NCBI RefSeq assembly: GCF_030818255.1 | Contig: NZ_JAUTAG010000001.1 | Location: 248,001-312,000, forward strand | Reading direction: 5' to 3' | Length of the DNA stretch: 64,000 nucleotides | From: Microbacterium sp. SORGH_AS_0969 | GTDB taxonomy: Bacteria > Actinomycetota > Actinomycetes > Actinomycetales > Microbacteriaceae | In this document: one piece after another, positions 39,039-47,434 of the stretch | Layout: each line of letters starts with the position of its first letter | How positions within the stretch are numbered: position 1 is the first letter of the stretch | Made by a program: the position numbers and the translations under genes | The notes under the pieces: model-generated | The model's input: only the letters and a program-made list of their open reading frames with translations | The model's database searches: none | Told to the model about the DNA's origin: nothing

Positions 39039-39887
39039 ATGGCATCCCTTCCTCCTCCGTCCGGAGAGAATCGCGATGTGGTGTGGACGACGCGCGAGCT
39101 CCACGCGGCCGGGTGGTCACGGCGGGCTCTCGCCCGCGCTGTCATCGACGGGACCATCAGGCGGGTGCGGCAGGGGCGGTTCGTCGCAGCCGACACGCAC
39201 GATGACGTCACCGCGGCGGCGCGTGTCGGCGGGCGGCTCGATTGCATCAGCCTCCTGGCGCTGCGTGGAGTGTTCGTGCACCGTCATGCGGAACGCCACG
39301 TGCAGCAAAACCGCTCGGCCAGTCGACGTCCCCCGGCTCCGGACGGCGTCGTCTACCACTGGCGCTCCTCGTCTGCACCGCGAGACTGCTCGACCGTCGG
39401 CCTCGTGGAGGCTCTCGCGCAGGCGATCCGCTGCCAACCGCCTCGATCGGCCATTGCGACGCTCGACAGCGCATGGCATCTCGGACTGGTGGACGAAGCC
39501 GACATCGCCGAGATCTTCGCGCGCGTCCCGCGTCGCTTCCGGGTGCTGCGTCGCCTGTTGGACCCGCGTGCCGAAGCCGGCACTGAATCGCTCGTCCGTC
39601 TGCTGCTTCGCCACCTCGGCTGCGACGTGGAGCTCCAGGTCCGCATCGACGGAGTGGGTCGCGTGGATCTCCTGGTGAACGGGTGGCTCATCGTCGAGTG
39701 CGACAGCGAGCGATTCCACGGCACGTGGCACGTCCACAAGAGTGACCGGCGCCGCGACATGGCGGCGCTGGAGCGCGGCTATGCCACGCTTCGCCTCCTC
39801 GCCGAAGACATCCTGTACCACCCGGACCGCGTCCGCACCGCACTCGAGCGCATCCTCGCGCACGGCGTACCCGGGCGAAACTCCTGA
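39039..39887 (+). CDS. AbiEi-like winged-helix plus DUF559 endonuclease-like protein
   Basis: A 282-residue protein of unproven function. Residues about 15-55 (WTTRELHAAGWSRRALARAV then IRRVRQGRFVA) match the AbiEi-type winged helix. The C-terminal 110 residues have the DUF559/Vsr-like restriction-endonuclease fold: VELQVRIDGVGRVDLLVNGW, LIVECDSERFHG with the likely catalytic Asp and Glu, KSDRRRDMAALERGYATLRL, and EDILYHPDRVRTAL. Start ATG 39039 follows CAGGGT by 6 nt. Its last codons (R-N-S-stop) are formed by the left arm of repeat element B. Such proteins are common in Actinobacteria; here it may act on the flanking repeats, which is inference. Confidence 0.8.
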   Translation: MASLPPPSGENRDVVWTTRELHAAGWSRRALARAVIDGTIRRVRQGRFVAADTHDDVTAAARVGGRLDCISLLALRGVFVHRHAERHVQQNRSASRRPPAPDGVVYHWRSSSAPRDCSTVGLVEALAQAIRCQPPRSAIATLDSAWHLGLVDEADIAEIFARVPRRFRVLRRLLDPRAEAGTESLVRLLLRHLGCDVELQVRIDGVGRVDLLVNGWLIVECDSERFHGTWHVHKSDRRRDMAALERGYATLRLLAEDILYHPDRVRTALERILAHGVPGRNS

Positions 39888-39955
39888 AATTTTGGTCCTT
39901 CGAGCCTGACGAGACCGCTCCTGCCGCCAATCCACCGGATTCTCAGGAGTTCCGC
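39875..39955. repeat. Inverted-repeat element B (GCGAAACTCCTGA family, 81 bp)
   Basis: Left arm GCGAAACTCCTGA (39875-39887) and right arm TCAGGAGTTCCGC (39943-39955; one mismatch) enclose 55 nt. The left arm encodes the last residues and stop codon of the DUF559-type gene. Confidence 0.9.
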
Positions 39956-40000
39956 ACGACACTGCCCGCCGCTGCTGCTCGGCGACGTGCCGCGGCCCGG

Positions 40001-40060
40001 CCTGCGGTGAGCAGCAGTCAGGCGGGCCCCCGCCTGCGGTGGGCAGCAGTCAGGCGGGCC
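40001..40060. repeat. Tandem 28-bp direct repeat next to element C
   Basis: Two copies (40001-40028, 40033-40060) starting CCTGCGGTG and ending CAGTCAGGCGGGCC differ at a single base, with a 32-bp period. The second copy abuts the left arm of element C. Confidence 0.85.
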
Positions 40061-40139
40061 AAACTCCTGAGAAACAGAGCGGGCGCGGGCGCGAACCGGG
40101 TCTGGTTGACCTCGCGAGCGCGAATCTCAGGAGTTTCGC
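40058..40139. repeat. Inverted-repeat element C (GCGAAACTCCTGA family, 82 bp)
   Basis: Left arm GCCAAACTCCTGA (40058-40070; one mismatch) and right arm TCAGGAGTTTCGC (40127-40139) enclose 56 nt. Same geometry as elements A and B, with an unrelated spacer. Confidence 0.88.
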
Positions 40140-40175
40140 ACGCCGGCACGAGAGACCGCCCTCGCGGGACGCGAA

Positions 40176-40205
40176 GGGGCGCGGACCGAGAACGGCCCGC
40201 GCCCC
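40176..40205 (-). terminator. Terminator of the nucleoside-salvage operon
   Basis: GGGGCGCGG and CCGCGCCCC form a 9-bp stem with a 12-nt loop just past the add stop on the minus strand. Confidence 0.6.
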
Positions 40206-40217
40206 TGACGGCGCTCC

Positions 40218-41325
40218 TCAGCGCCGGAAGCCCTCCGAGATGATCTCGATCAGCTCCTCGCGCTCCTCCACGGGCAGGAAGGCGCCGGCCGCGGCGTTCA
40301 GCTGGAACGCCTCGAGGTCGTCGAGGTCGTACTCGAACGCCTGCGCCAGCAGCCCCAGCTCGCGAGTGAGCGAGGTCGCGCTCATCAGGCGGTTGTCGAC
40401 GTTCACGGTGACCGAGAAGTCGAGCTGGTAGAGCAGGTCGAACGGGTGCGCGTCCATCGTGTCGCCCCACGCCGTGACGGCCCCCGACTGCAGGTTCGAC
40501 GGTCGGCGACAGCTCGAGCGTGATCTCGCGGTCGCGCACCCAGCGGGCCAGGTCACCGAAGGTGACCTGCACCTCTTCGCCCTCGCGCGAGACGACGTCG
40601 AGGTCGTTGGCGATGCGCACGCCGTGGCCGAGACGCAGCGCGCGCCCGTCGATGAGGGCGGAGCGGATGGATGCCAGACCGGCACCCTCTCCGGCGTGCA
40701 CGGTCGTGGGGAAGAACTGTTCCGCGAGGTAGTCGAAGGCCTCGCGGTGACGCGACGGCAGGAAGCCGTCCTCGGGACCCGCGATGTCGAAGCCCACCAC
40801 GCCTCGGCCGCGCCACGCGACCGCGAGCTCGGCGATGTCGCGCGCGTTGTCGTTGTGACGCAGCGCGGTGAGCAGCTGACCGACTCGGATGTCGTGACCG
40901 CGGGCGTCCGCGGCATCCTCTCCCGCTTCAATACCCTCCTGCACGGCGTCCACGACCTCGTCGAGGCTGAGGCCTCGGGTGAGGTGCTGTTCCGGAGCCC
41001 ACCGCACCTCGCCGTACACGACGCCGTCGGCCGCGAGATCTTCGACGAACTCCTTCGCCGTGCGCACGAGGCCCTCGCGCGTCTGCATCACACCGACCGT
41101 GACCGAGAACTTCTCGAGGTAGTCCTCGAGCGAGCCGCCGTCGATGTGGTCGGAGAACCACGTCTCGAGACCCTTCGCGTCGTCGGCGGGCAGGTCGAGA
41201 TCGATCTCGTCGGCCAGCTCGAGCACCGTCTGCGGGCGGAGACCCCCGTCGAGGTGATCGTGCAATGAGACCTTGGGGAGGTCGGCGATTCTCTTTCGCC
41301 CGATGCGGAACTCTTCGGATGCCAT
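40218..41325 (-). pseudogene. add: Adenosine deaminase, interrupted by a one-base insertion
   Basis: Converts adenosine to inosine. Catalytic features are present: zinc ligands in SLHDHLDGGL, the substrate loop in VVGFDIAGPEDGF, the HAGEGAG motif with catalytic His and Glu, and VTVNVDNRLMS for the last zinc Asp. The frame shifts after ITLELSPT: dropping one G from the GG at 40501-40502 restores LSPTSNLQSGAVTAWGDTMD, the family sequence. Everything else is intact, so a sequencing error or a very recent mutation is likely. Start ATG 41325 has a GAAGAG ribosome-binding site; ATG 41349 overlapping the deoA stop is possible. Confidence 0.85.
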
Positions 41326-41348
41326 GGAGCTCTTCTTCCCGGATGCCA

Positions 41349-42662
41349 TTACGCGGTGATCCGTTCGCGAACGAGCGGCGACGCGGCGGGAGCGGTGTCG
41401 CCGATCTCCAGCGCACCCTCGACGGCACCGAGAGCACGCTCGAAGCGCGACCCGTCGTCGGCCGACAGGGTGAACAGCGGCTGACCGGCGGTGACGGACT
41501 GTCCGACGGTCACGTGCAGGTCGATGCCCGCCGCGTGCACGACGGCGTCCTCGGCGCGCGCGCGTCCGGCACCCAGGCGCCAGGCTCCGATGCCGAAGGG
41601 CAGCGCCTCGACGCGGGTGACGACACCGGAGCGCTCGGCGACGACCGTGTGGGTCTCGCGCGGCGTGGGGAGGGCGGCATCCGGATCCCCATCCTGGGCG
41701 CGGATCATGCGGTTCCACACGTCCATCGCGCGGCCGTCCTGCAGCGCGGCCTCGACGTCGGCGTCGGGCTGGCCGGCGAGCGTCAGCATCTCGCGCGCCA
41801 GGGCGACGGTCAGCTCGACGACGTCGGCGGGGCCGCCGCCGGCGAGCACCTCGACCGACTCGCGCACCTCGTTGGCGTTGCCGATGGCGAGACCCAGCGG
41901 GGTGTTCATGTCGGTGAGCAGGGCCGTCGTGTTCACGCCCGAGTCGGTGCCGAGCGCGACCATCGTCTCGGCGAGCTCGCGCGCGCGGTCGATGTCCTGC
42001 ATGAAGGCGCCGGAGCCGAACTTCACGTCGAGCACGAGCGAGTCGGTGCCCTCGGCGATCTTCTTCGACATGATGCTCGACGCGATCAGCGGGATGGCCT
42101 CGACGGTGCCGGTGACGTCGCGCAGCGCGTAGAGCTTCTTGTCGGCGGGGGCCAGCCCCGTGCCGGCGGCGCAGATGACCGCGCCCACGTCGCGCAGCTG
42201 CGCCATGATCTCGTCGTTCGACAGCGCTGCGCGCCAACCCGGGATCGACTCGAGTTTGTCGAGCGTGCCGCCGGTGTGGCCCAGGCCACGACCCGAGAGC
42301 TGCGGCACGGCGACACCGAAAGCGGCGACCAGCGGGGCGAGCGGGAGGGTGATCTTGTCGCCCACTCCCCCGGTGGAGTGCTTGTCGACGGTGACCTTGC
42401 CGAGGGACGAGAAATCCATGCGCTCGCCCGAGGCGATCATCGCGTCGGTGAGCACGCGGATCTGGTCACGGCCGAGGCCGTTCAGCAGAACCGCCATCGT
42501 GAACGCGGACATCTGCGCGTCCATGACGTAGCCACGCGTGTAGGCGTCGACCAGCCAGCGGATCTCGCCCTCGGTGATCGCCCGCCCGTCGCGCTGCGCG
42601 CGGATGATGTCGACGGCGTCGTAGGCCTCCGGCACCGGTCCCTGAGCCTGTCGAAGGGTCAC
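41349..42662 (-). CDS. deoA: Thymidine phosphorylase
   Basis: Cleaves thymidine or deoxyuridine with phosphate. The 437-residue protein has AFTMAVLLNGLGRDQI, the phosphate loop VDKHSTGGVGDKITLPLAP, SGRGLGHTGGTLDKLESIPG and SSIMSKKIAEGTDSLVLDVK. The first residues ([10 protein letters not shown]) are encoded by a dispersed repeat, so the ancestral N-terminus was probably near VPEAYDAVDIIRAQRDG. The GTG start overlaps the cdd stop. Confidence 0.95.
   Translation of the reverse strand: MTLRQAQGPVPEAYDAVDIIRAQRDGRAITEGEIRWLVDAYTRGYVMDAQMSAFTMAVLLNGLGRDQIRVLTDAMIASGERMDFSSLGKVTVDKHSTGGVGDKITLPLAPLVAAFGVAVPQLSGRGLGHTGGTLDKLESIPGWRAALSNDEIMAQLRDVGAVICAAGTGLAPADKKLYALRDVTGTVEAIPLIASSIMSKKIAEGTDSLVLDVKFGSGAFMQDIDRARELAETMVALGTDSGVNTTALLTDMNTPLGLAIGNANEVRESVEVLAGGGPADVVELTVALAREMLTLAGQPDADVEAALQDGRAMDVWNRMIRAQDGDPDAALPTPRETHTVVAERSGVVTRVEALPFGIGAWRLGAGRARAEDAVVHAAGIDLHVTVGQSVTAGQPLFTLSADDGSRFERALGAVEGALEIGDTAPAASPLVRERITA
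42637..42661. repeat. Dispersed palindromic repeat at the deoA start
   Basis: A GGTCCCT-GAGCCTGTCGA-AGGGTCA unit, inverse orientation of the copy in accD. It encodes deoA residues 2-9. Confidence 0.85.
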
Positions 42663-43060
42663 CGCGCCGCCTCCTCGAGGTCGCGCGGGCCGAAGGCGTC
42701 GGGCAGGACCTCATCGATGGTCCGGATGCCGCTGACGGTCTCGAGCAGCATGCCCGGGATCGCGTGCTCGAACAGAAGCTGACGGCAGCGTCCGCACGGC
42801 ATGAGCGTGCGCCCCTCGCCGTCCACGCAGACGAACGCGACCAGCTGGCCACCGCCCGACATGTGCAGTTCGGACACCAGTCCGCACTCGGCGCACAGCG
42901 TCACGCCGTACGAGGCGTTCTCGACGTTGCATCCGGAGACGATGCGGCCGTCGGCGACCAGCGCCGCGGCGCCCACCTTGAAGCGGGAGTAGGGCGCGTA
43001 CGCGCGGTGCATGGCGTCCGTCGCGGCGGAACGGAGTTCGTCCCAATCGATGTCGGTCAT
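42659..43060 (-). CDS. cdd: Cytidine deaminase
   Basis: Deaminates cytidine and deoxycytidine to uridine forms. The 133-residue protein has AYAPYSRFKVGAA, the substrate motif SGCNVENASYG, the catalytic glutamate and zinc cysteine in LCAECG, and the zinc pair in PCGRCRQLL, as in tetrameric bacterial enzymes. It lies 42 bp after the second permease gene and couples to deoA by overlap. Confidence 0.95.
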   Translation of the reverse strand: MTDIDWDELRSAATDAMHRAYAPYSRFKVGAAALVADGRIVSGCNVENASYGVTLCAECGLVSELHMSGGGQLVAFVCVDGEGRTLMPCGRCRQLLFEHAIPGMLLETVSGIRTIDEVLPDAFGPRDLEEAAR

Positions 43061-43102
43061 CGTGGAGCAGGGGGTCCTCTCGTGAAGGGAAAGCGGGCTG
43101 GG

Positions 43103-44395
43103 TCAGCCCTTGACGTACGGTTTACCGGCGGCCGCGGGGCCGCGGACCTTTCCGACGAGACCGGCGACGGCGAAGATCGTGACCACGTACGGCAGCATCA
43201 GCATGAACTCGCTGGGCACGGGTGAACCGATGACGCCGAGGGTGTTCTGCAGGTTCGACGCGAAGCCGAAGAGCAGAGCCGCGAGCGTCGCGCGAATCGG
43301 GTCCCACTGGCCGAAGATGACCGCCGCCAGGGCGATGTAACCGGCACCGGCCGTCATCTCCTTGTTGAACGCGCCGACGGAGCCGAGCGTGAAGAACGCG
43401 CCGCCGAGGCCGGCGATGGCGCCGCCGAGCGAGACGTTCCAGAAGCGGGTCTTGGCGATGTTGATGCCGACGGTATCGGCGGCCTGCGGGTGCTCGCCCA
43501 CGGCACGCAGACGCAGACCCCAGCGGGTGTGGAAGAGGCCGACGTAGACCAGAGCGACCGTGACGTACATCAGATACACGATGATCGTCTGGTTGAACAG
43601 CATCGGGCCGATGATCGGGATGTCCGCGAGCACGGGAATCGGCAGGCGCGGGAAGCGCGGCGGGGAGTTGAGCGTGGTGGCGTTGGGCGACAGGACCTGC
43701 GAGAACAGGAAGCTGGTCAGGCCGACGACGAGCACGTTCAGCACCACACCGACGATCACCTGGTCGACGAAGTACTTGATGGCGAAAGCTGCCAGCACGA
43801 ACGACACCAGGACGCCCGACACGGCAGCCGCGAGCAGACCGACGAAGGGGTTGCCCGTCGCCGTCGCGACCACCGCCGAGGTGAAGGCACCCGCGAGCAT
43901 CTGGCCCTCGATCGCGATATTGACCACGCCGACGCGCTCGCTGAGCACTCCGGCCATGGCACCGAAGATCAGCGGCACCGAGAGACTGAGCCCGCCGGCG
44001 AGAAGACCCGTCAGCGGGATGACCGCCGTCGTGGCGCCCGCGGCCGCCCACGTCAAGAACCCCACCATGAAGACCACCGCGAAGATGACGGCGAGCCAGA
44101 TGGGCGGACGGCGGCGGGCGCGCACCATGAGCGCGCTCACCACGGTGACCACGGCGAGCAGCACCGTGCACACGATGCCGGTGACGACGCCGCCGAGCAC
44201 CACCTCGGGCAGCTGCAGGAACTCACCGGGGCTGGAGATGCGGAACACCGCGTCACCGTCCTGGCGGGCGATGACGAAGAGCACGAGCGCCAGCAGCGTG
44301 ATCACGCCGTAGACGATGGGCGCCTTCCACCCGACGACGACGGCCTTGTCGAGCGCGGGCGCGGCGGCCTCGGGCTGTGCGGCGGTGGTGGTCAC
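43103..44395 (-). CDS. Nucleoside ABC transporter permease (second)
   Basis: A 430-residue inner-membrane protein of the BPD_transp_2 (BmpC/YufQ-like) family. It has about ten helices, with GVLSERVGVVNIAIEGQMLAGA, the conserved cytoplasmic coupling region, and LRAVGEHPQAADTVGINIAK near residue 300. Its ATG overlaps the stop of the first permease (44392). Together with that permease, the ATPase and the BMP lipoprotein it should import nucleosides. Confidence 0.92.
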   Translation of the reverse strand: MTTTAAQPEAAAPALDKAVVVGWKAPIVYGVITLLALVLFVIARQDGDAVFRISSPGEFLQLPEVVLGGVVTGIVCTVLLAVVTVVSALMVRARRRPPIWLAVIFAVVFMVGFLTWAAAGATTAVIPLTGLLAGGLSLSVPLIFGAMAGVLSERVGVVNIAIEGQMLAGAFTSAVVATATGNPFVGLLAAAVSGVLVSFVLAAFAIKYFVDQVIVGVVLNVLVVGLTSFLFSQVLSPNATTLNSPPRFPRLPIPVLADIPIIGPMLFNQTIIVYLMYVTVALVYVGLFHTRWGLRLRAVGEHPQAADTVGINIAKTRFWNVSLGGAIAGLGGAFFTLGSVGAFNKEMTAGAGYIALAAVIFGQWDPIRATLAALLFGFASNLQNTLGVIGSPVPSEFMLMLPYVVTIFAVAGLVGKVRGPAAAGKPYVKG

Positions 44396-45756
44396 CGGGC
44401 CGCCTCCTTCTTCTTGGCGACGCGAGCCTTCGCGGGGCGCGCTCCGGGGGTCGGCAGGCGGAAGATCGCACGCACCAACGGGGGCGCCGCGATGAAGAGC
44501 ACGATGAGCGACTGCACGACGAGGACGATGTCGACGGGAACGCCGTTGGCGGCCTGCATGGCGAAGCCGCCGGCCTTGAACGCACCGAACAGGATGCCGG
44601 CCACGAGGACGCCGACGGGGGTGGAACGACCGAGCAGCGCCACCGTGATGGCGTCGAAGCCGATGCCGGCGTCAATGCCGCTGGAGAAGCCGGTCGTGAC
44701 GGTCCCGAGCACCTGATCGACACCCGCGAGCCCGACCAGCGCGCCGGAGATGAGCATCGCGTAGACGTACATCGACTTGACGTTGATACCCGCCACGCGT
44801 GCGGCGTTGGGGTTCAGACCGACGGCACGGAAGCGGAAACCGAGCGAGGACCGCTCGAGGATCCACCAGACCACCGCGACGGCGACGATCGAGAGGATGA
44901 AGCCGAAGTGCAGGTTGTATCCCGGGCCGAGGAGGTCGGGGAACACCGCGGTGTCCTTCATCGCCGGGGTCGTGGGGTTGTTCGAGCCCGGGGCCTGCAG
45001 CAGGCCGGGCGTGCGCAGCAGGTAGTACACGATGTAGAACGCGACGTAGTTGAGCATGATCGTGACGATCACCTCGTGCGCCCCGGTGCGCGCCTTGAGC
45101 ACACCCGCGATGCCGGCCCAGACCGCACCGGCGACGACACCGGCGACGAGGGCGACGATCATGTGGATGCCCCAAGGCAGGTCGAACGCGAAGGCGACCC
45201 AGCCGCCGGCGGCAGCCGCCACGAGCATCTGGCCGCGGCCACCGATGTTGAACATGCCGACGCGGAAGGCCAGGGCCACACCGAGTCCGGCCGCGATGAG
45301 CGGCGTCGCGAACGTCAGCGTCTCGGTGAGCGGGCGGATGCCGGTCGCGAACTCCGGACGGCGGAAGTTGTAGATCGCGCCCTGGAAGAACGACGAGTAT
45401 GCACCCGACACCGACGTCCAGATGGCCGACAGCGTGTCGCCCGGGCGGGCGAAGAAGTACGCGGAGGCCGCCTGGACGTTCTCGTCGGTCGCGGCGATCA
45501 TGACCGCGCCGACGAGCAGGGCGAGGATCACCGCGAGGACGGAGATGATGGCGTTGCCCGTGGCGATCTCTCGGAGGGCACGGCGCCAGCGGTTCTCGTC
45601 GTCGACCGGTTGGGGGGCGACCTTGCGGGCGCCGGAGGCGGGATCGACGGCGGCGCCGCCCTCGAGCGCGAGGTCGGCCTGTCCGGCCTCGGCGACCTCG
45701 GCGGCGCGGTCCGCGCGCGCGGCGGTCGGATCGTGGGGGCTGTGCGAATCGCTCAC
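44392..45756 (-). CDS. Nucleoside ABC transporter permease (first)
   Basis: A 454-residue permease of the YufP/BmpB-like type. A hydrophilic N-terminus of about 70 residues precedes the membrane helices. Family motifs are FRVGMFNIGGRGQMLVAA and FRFRAVGLNPNAARVAGINV. It overlaps the ATPase stop upstream and the second permease downstream, so the three are translationally coupled. Confidence 0.92.
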   Translation of the reverse strand: MSDSHSPHDPTAARADRAAEVAEAGQADLALEGGAAVDPASGARKVAPQPVDDENRWRRALREIATGNAIISVLAVILALLVGAVMIAATDENVQAASAYFFARPGDTLSAIWTSVSGAYSSFFQGAIYNFRRPEFATGIRPLTETLTFATPLIAAGLGVALAFRVGMFNIGGRGQMLVAAAAGGWVAFAFDLPWGIHMIVALVAGVVAGAVWAGIAGVLKARTGAHEVIVTIMLNYVAFYIVYYLLRTPGLLQAPGSNNPTTPAMKDTAVFPDLLGPGYNLHFGFILSIVAVAVVWWILERSSLGFRFRAVGLNPNAARVAGINVKSMYVYAMLISGALVGLAGVDQVLGTVTTGFSSGIDAGIGFDAITVALLGRSTPVGVLVAGILFGAFKAGGFAMQAANGVPVDIVLVVQSLIVLFIAAPPLVRAIFRLPTPGARPAKARVAKKKEAAR

Positions 45757-47273
45757 GCGGCGACTCCTTCGTTCTGGGGCGCTTCGCCGGCCATCATGAG
45801 GCCGAGCACGTCGCGCGAGGTGTCTCCGGGGACGATGCCCACGACGCGACCGCGATACATGACCATGATGCGGTCGGCCAGAGCGGTGACCTCGTCGAGC
45901 TCGGTCGAGACGACGATGACGGGGACGCCGGCGTCGCGCGTCTCGATGACGCGCTTGTGGATGAACTCGATCGATCCGACGTCGACACCGCGGGTGGGCT
46001 GCGCCGCCACGAACAGCCGCAGGTCGCGGCTGAGTTCGCGCGCGAGCACGACCTTCTGCTGGTTACCGCCCGACAGACGCCCGACGGGGGTCTCGATCGA
46101 GGGGGTGCGCACGTCGAATTCCGAGACCTTCTCGCGGGCGAAGTCGGCGAGCGCCGAGAGCTGGATGGCTCCGCCCTTGATGAACGGCGCTCCGTCGGCA
46201 CGGTCGAGCATGAGGTTCTCGGCGATGGAGAACTCCCCCACGAGCCCGTCTTCCTTGCGGTCCTCGGGGACGAATCCGACGCCCGCATCGAGAACCGCGC
46301 GCACGCTCCGGCCGTTCAGCTCGGAGCCGTCGAGCACGATGGACCCCTCGACGCGCTCCTGCAGACCCAGCAGCGCCTCGGTGAGTTCGGTCTGCCCGTT
46401 GCCCTGGACACCCGCGATCGCGAGGACCTCGCCGCGGCGGACGTCGAAGCTCACGTCATTGACGACGAGCTGACCGATCGCGTCGACGACCGTGAGGTTC
46501 GCGACCTTCAGACCGACCTCGCCGAGGGTGGGCGCCTCTTTCTGCACCGTGAGCTCGACGGCGCGACCGACCATGAGCGAGGCCAGTTCGGCGTTGGAGG
46601 CGCTGGGCTCGGCTTCTCCGACGACCTTGCCGAGTCGGATGACCGTGATGCGGTCGGCGACCTCGCGCACCTCGCGCAGCTTGTGCGTGATGAACACGAT
46701 CGAGGTGCCCGCGTCGCGCAGCTGACGCATGATCGCCATCAGCTCGTCGGTCTCCTGCGGCGTCAAGACGGCGGTGGGCTCGTCGAAGACCAGAACCCTG
46801 GCATCACGCGAGAGCGCCTTGATGATCTCGACACGCTGCTGCACGCCGACGGGGAGGTCGTCGACGAGCGCGTCGGGGTCGACGTCGAACCCGAAGCGGT
46901 CGGAGATCTCGCGCACCTTGGCCCGCGCAGCGGCGAGGTCGAGGCGACCGCCGATCTTGGTGGGCTCGTGCCCGAGCATGACGTTCTCGGCGACGGTGAA
47001 GACGGGGATGAGCATGAAGTGCTGGTGCACCATGCCGATACCGGCGCGCATCGCGTCGCCGGGGCCGGAGAAGTGCTGGACGACGTCGTCGAGCAGGATC
47101 TCTCCGCCATCGGCCTGATACAGGCCGTAGAGGACGTTCATGAGGGTGGACTTGCCGGCACCGTTCTCGCCGAGCAGGCAGTGGATCTCTCCGGCCTCCA
47201 CGGTGAGGTCGATGTGATCGTTCGCCACCAGGGATCCGAAGGTTTTCGTGATCCCGCGGAGTTCGAGCTTCAT
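45753..47273 (-). CDS. Nucleoside ABC transporter ATPase (two nucleotide-binding domains)
   Basis: A 506-residue YufO-type ATPase with two fused domains. The first has Walker A LLGENGAGKSTLMNVLYG, an ABC-signature-equivalent region LPVGVQQRVEIIKAL and Walker B RVLVFDEPTAVL. The second has VQGNGQTELTEALLG in place of a full Walker A, LSGGNQQKVVLAREL and the degenerate Walker B LFVAAQPTRGVD. One incompetent site is usual in this family. ATG 47273 follows TAGGAT by 7 nt. Confidence 0.94.
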   Translation of the reverse strand: MKLELRGITKTFGSLVANDHIDLTVEAGEIHCLLGENGAGKSTLMNVLYGLYQADGGEILLDDVVQHFSGPGDAMRAGIGMVHQHFMLIPVFTVAENVMLGHEPTKIGGRLDLAAARAKVREISDRFGFDVDPDALVDDLPVGVQQRVEIIKALSRDARVLVFDEPTAVLTPQETDELMAIMRQLRDAGTSIVFITHKLREVREVADRITVIRLGKVVGEAEPSASNAELASLMVGRAVELTVQKEAPTLGEVGLKVANLTVVDAIGQLVVNDVSFDVRRGEVLAIAGVQGNGQTELTEALLGLQERVEGSIVLDGSELNGRSVRAVLDAGVGFVPEDRKEDGLVGEFSIAENLMLDRADGAPFIKGGAIQLSALADFAREKVSEFDVRTPSIETPVGRLSGGNQQKVVLARELSRDLRLFVAAQPTRGVDVGSIEFIHKRVIETRDAGVPVIVVSTELDEVTALADRIMVMYRGRVVGIVPGDTSRDVLGLMMAGEAPQNEGVAA

Positions 47274-47280
47274 GTTCCCG

Positions 47281-47286
47281 ATCCTA
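47281..47286 (-). promoter_or_regulatory. -10 box of the nucleoside transporter/salvage operon (TAGGAT)
   Basis: On the minus strand TAGGAT is followed by CGGGAAC and ATG 47273. It gives the ATPase-permease-cdd-deoA-add genes a promoter separate from the BMP gene. Confidence 0.5.
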
Positions 47287-47357
47287 AGTTCTGTGGCATC
47301 GGACGCGGGAGGCATCCGACGAGACCGACCGGCCTTGTGGGCGGATCGGAGTCTGGC

Positions 47358-47382
47358 GAAGCGGGCGGGATCCGCCCGCTTC
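47358..47382 (-). terminator. Hairpin downstream of the BMP gene, outer
   Basis: GAAGCGGGCGG and CCGCCCGCTTC pair over 11 bp with a GAT loop. It is the second of two hairpins past the BMP stop. Confidence 0.5.
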
Positions 47383-47389
47383 ATGAGGA

Positions 47390-47418
47390 GGGGAGGCCGG
47401 CAAGACGCCGACCTCCCC
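47390..47418 (-). terminator. Terminator of the BMP lipoprotein gene
   Basis: GGGGAGGCCGGC and GCCGACCTCCCC pair over 12 bp with one mismatch and a 5-nt loop, 16 bp past the BMP stop on the minus strand. It would allow more solute-binding protein than transporter to be made. Confidence 0.6.
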
Positions 47419-47434
47419 CGGAGAGTGGGTTCTC

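Larger units (their letters stand above)
39888..40217. other. Repeat-filled gap downstream of the DUF559 gene
   Basis: About 330 bp with the rest of element B, a tandem pair of 28-bp direct repeats, element C and the terminator of the nucleoside-salvage operon. No coding region is credible. Confidence 0.7.

Noticed and set aside
39039..39887. Type IV toxin-antitoxin (AbiEi antitoxin) system
   Set aside because: Only the winged-helix part resembles AbiEi; no AbiEii nucleotidyltransferase toxin gene is adjacent, and the C-terminal part is nuclease-like.
38856..39955. DUF559 gene plus elements A and B as a classical composite transposon
   Set aside because: No transposase and no visible target-site duplication next to the outer arms; the arms also occur as a separate third element.
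40218..40931. Separate small gene for the C-terminal part of adenosine deaminase
   Set aside because: The two frames join seamlessly into one conserved enzyme after removal of a single base.
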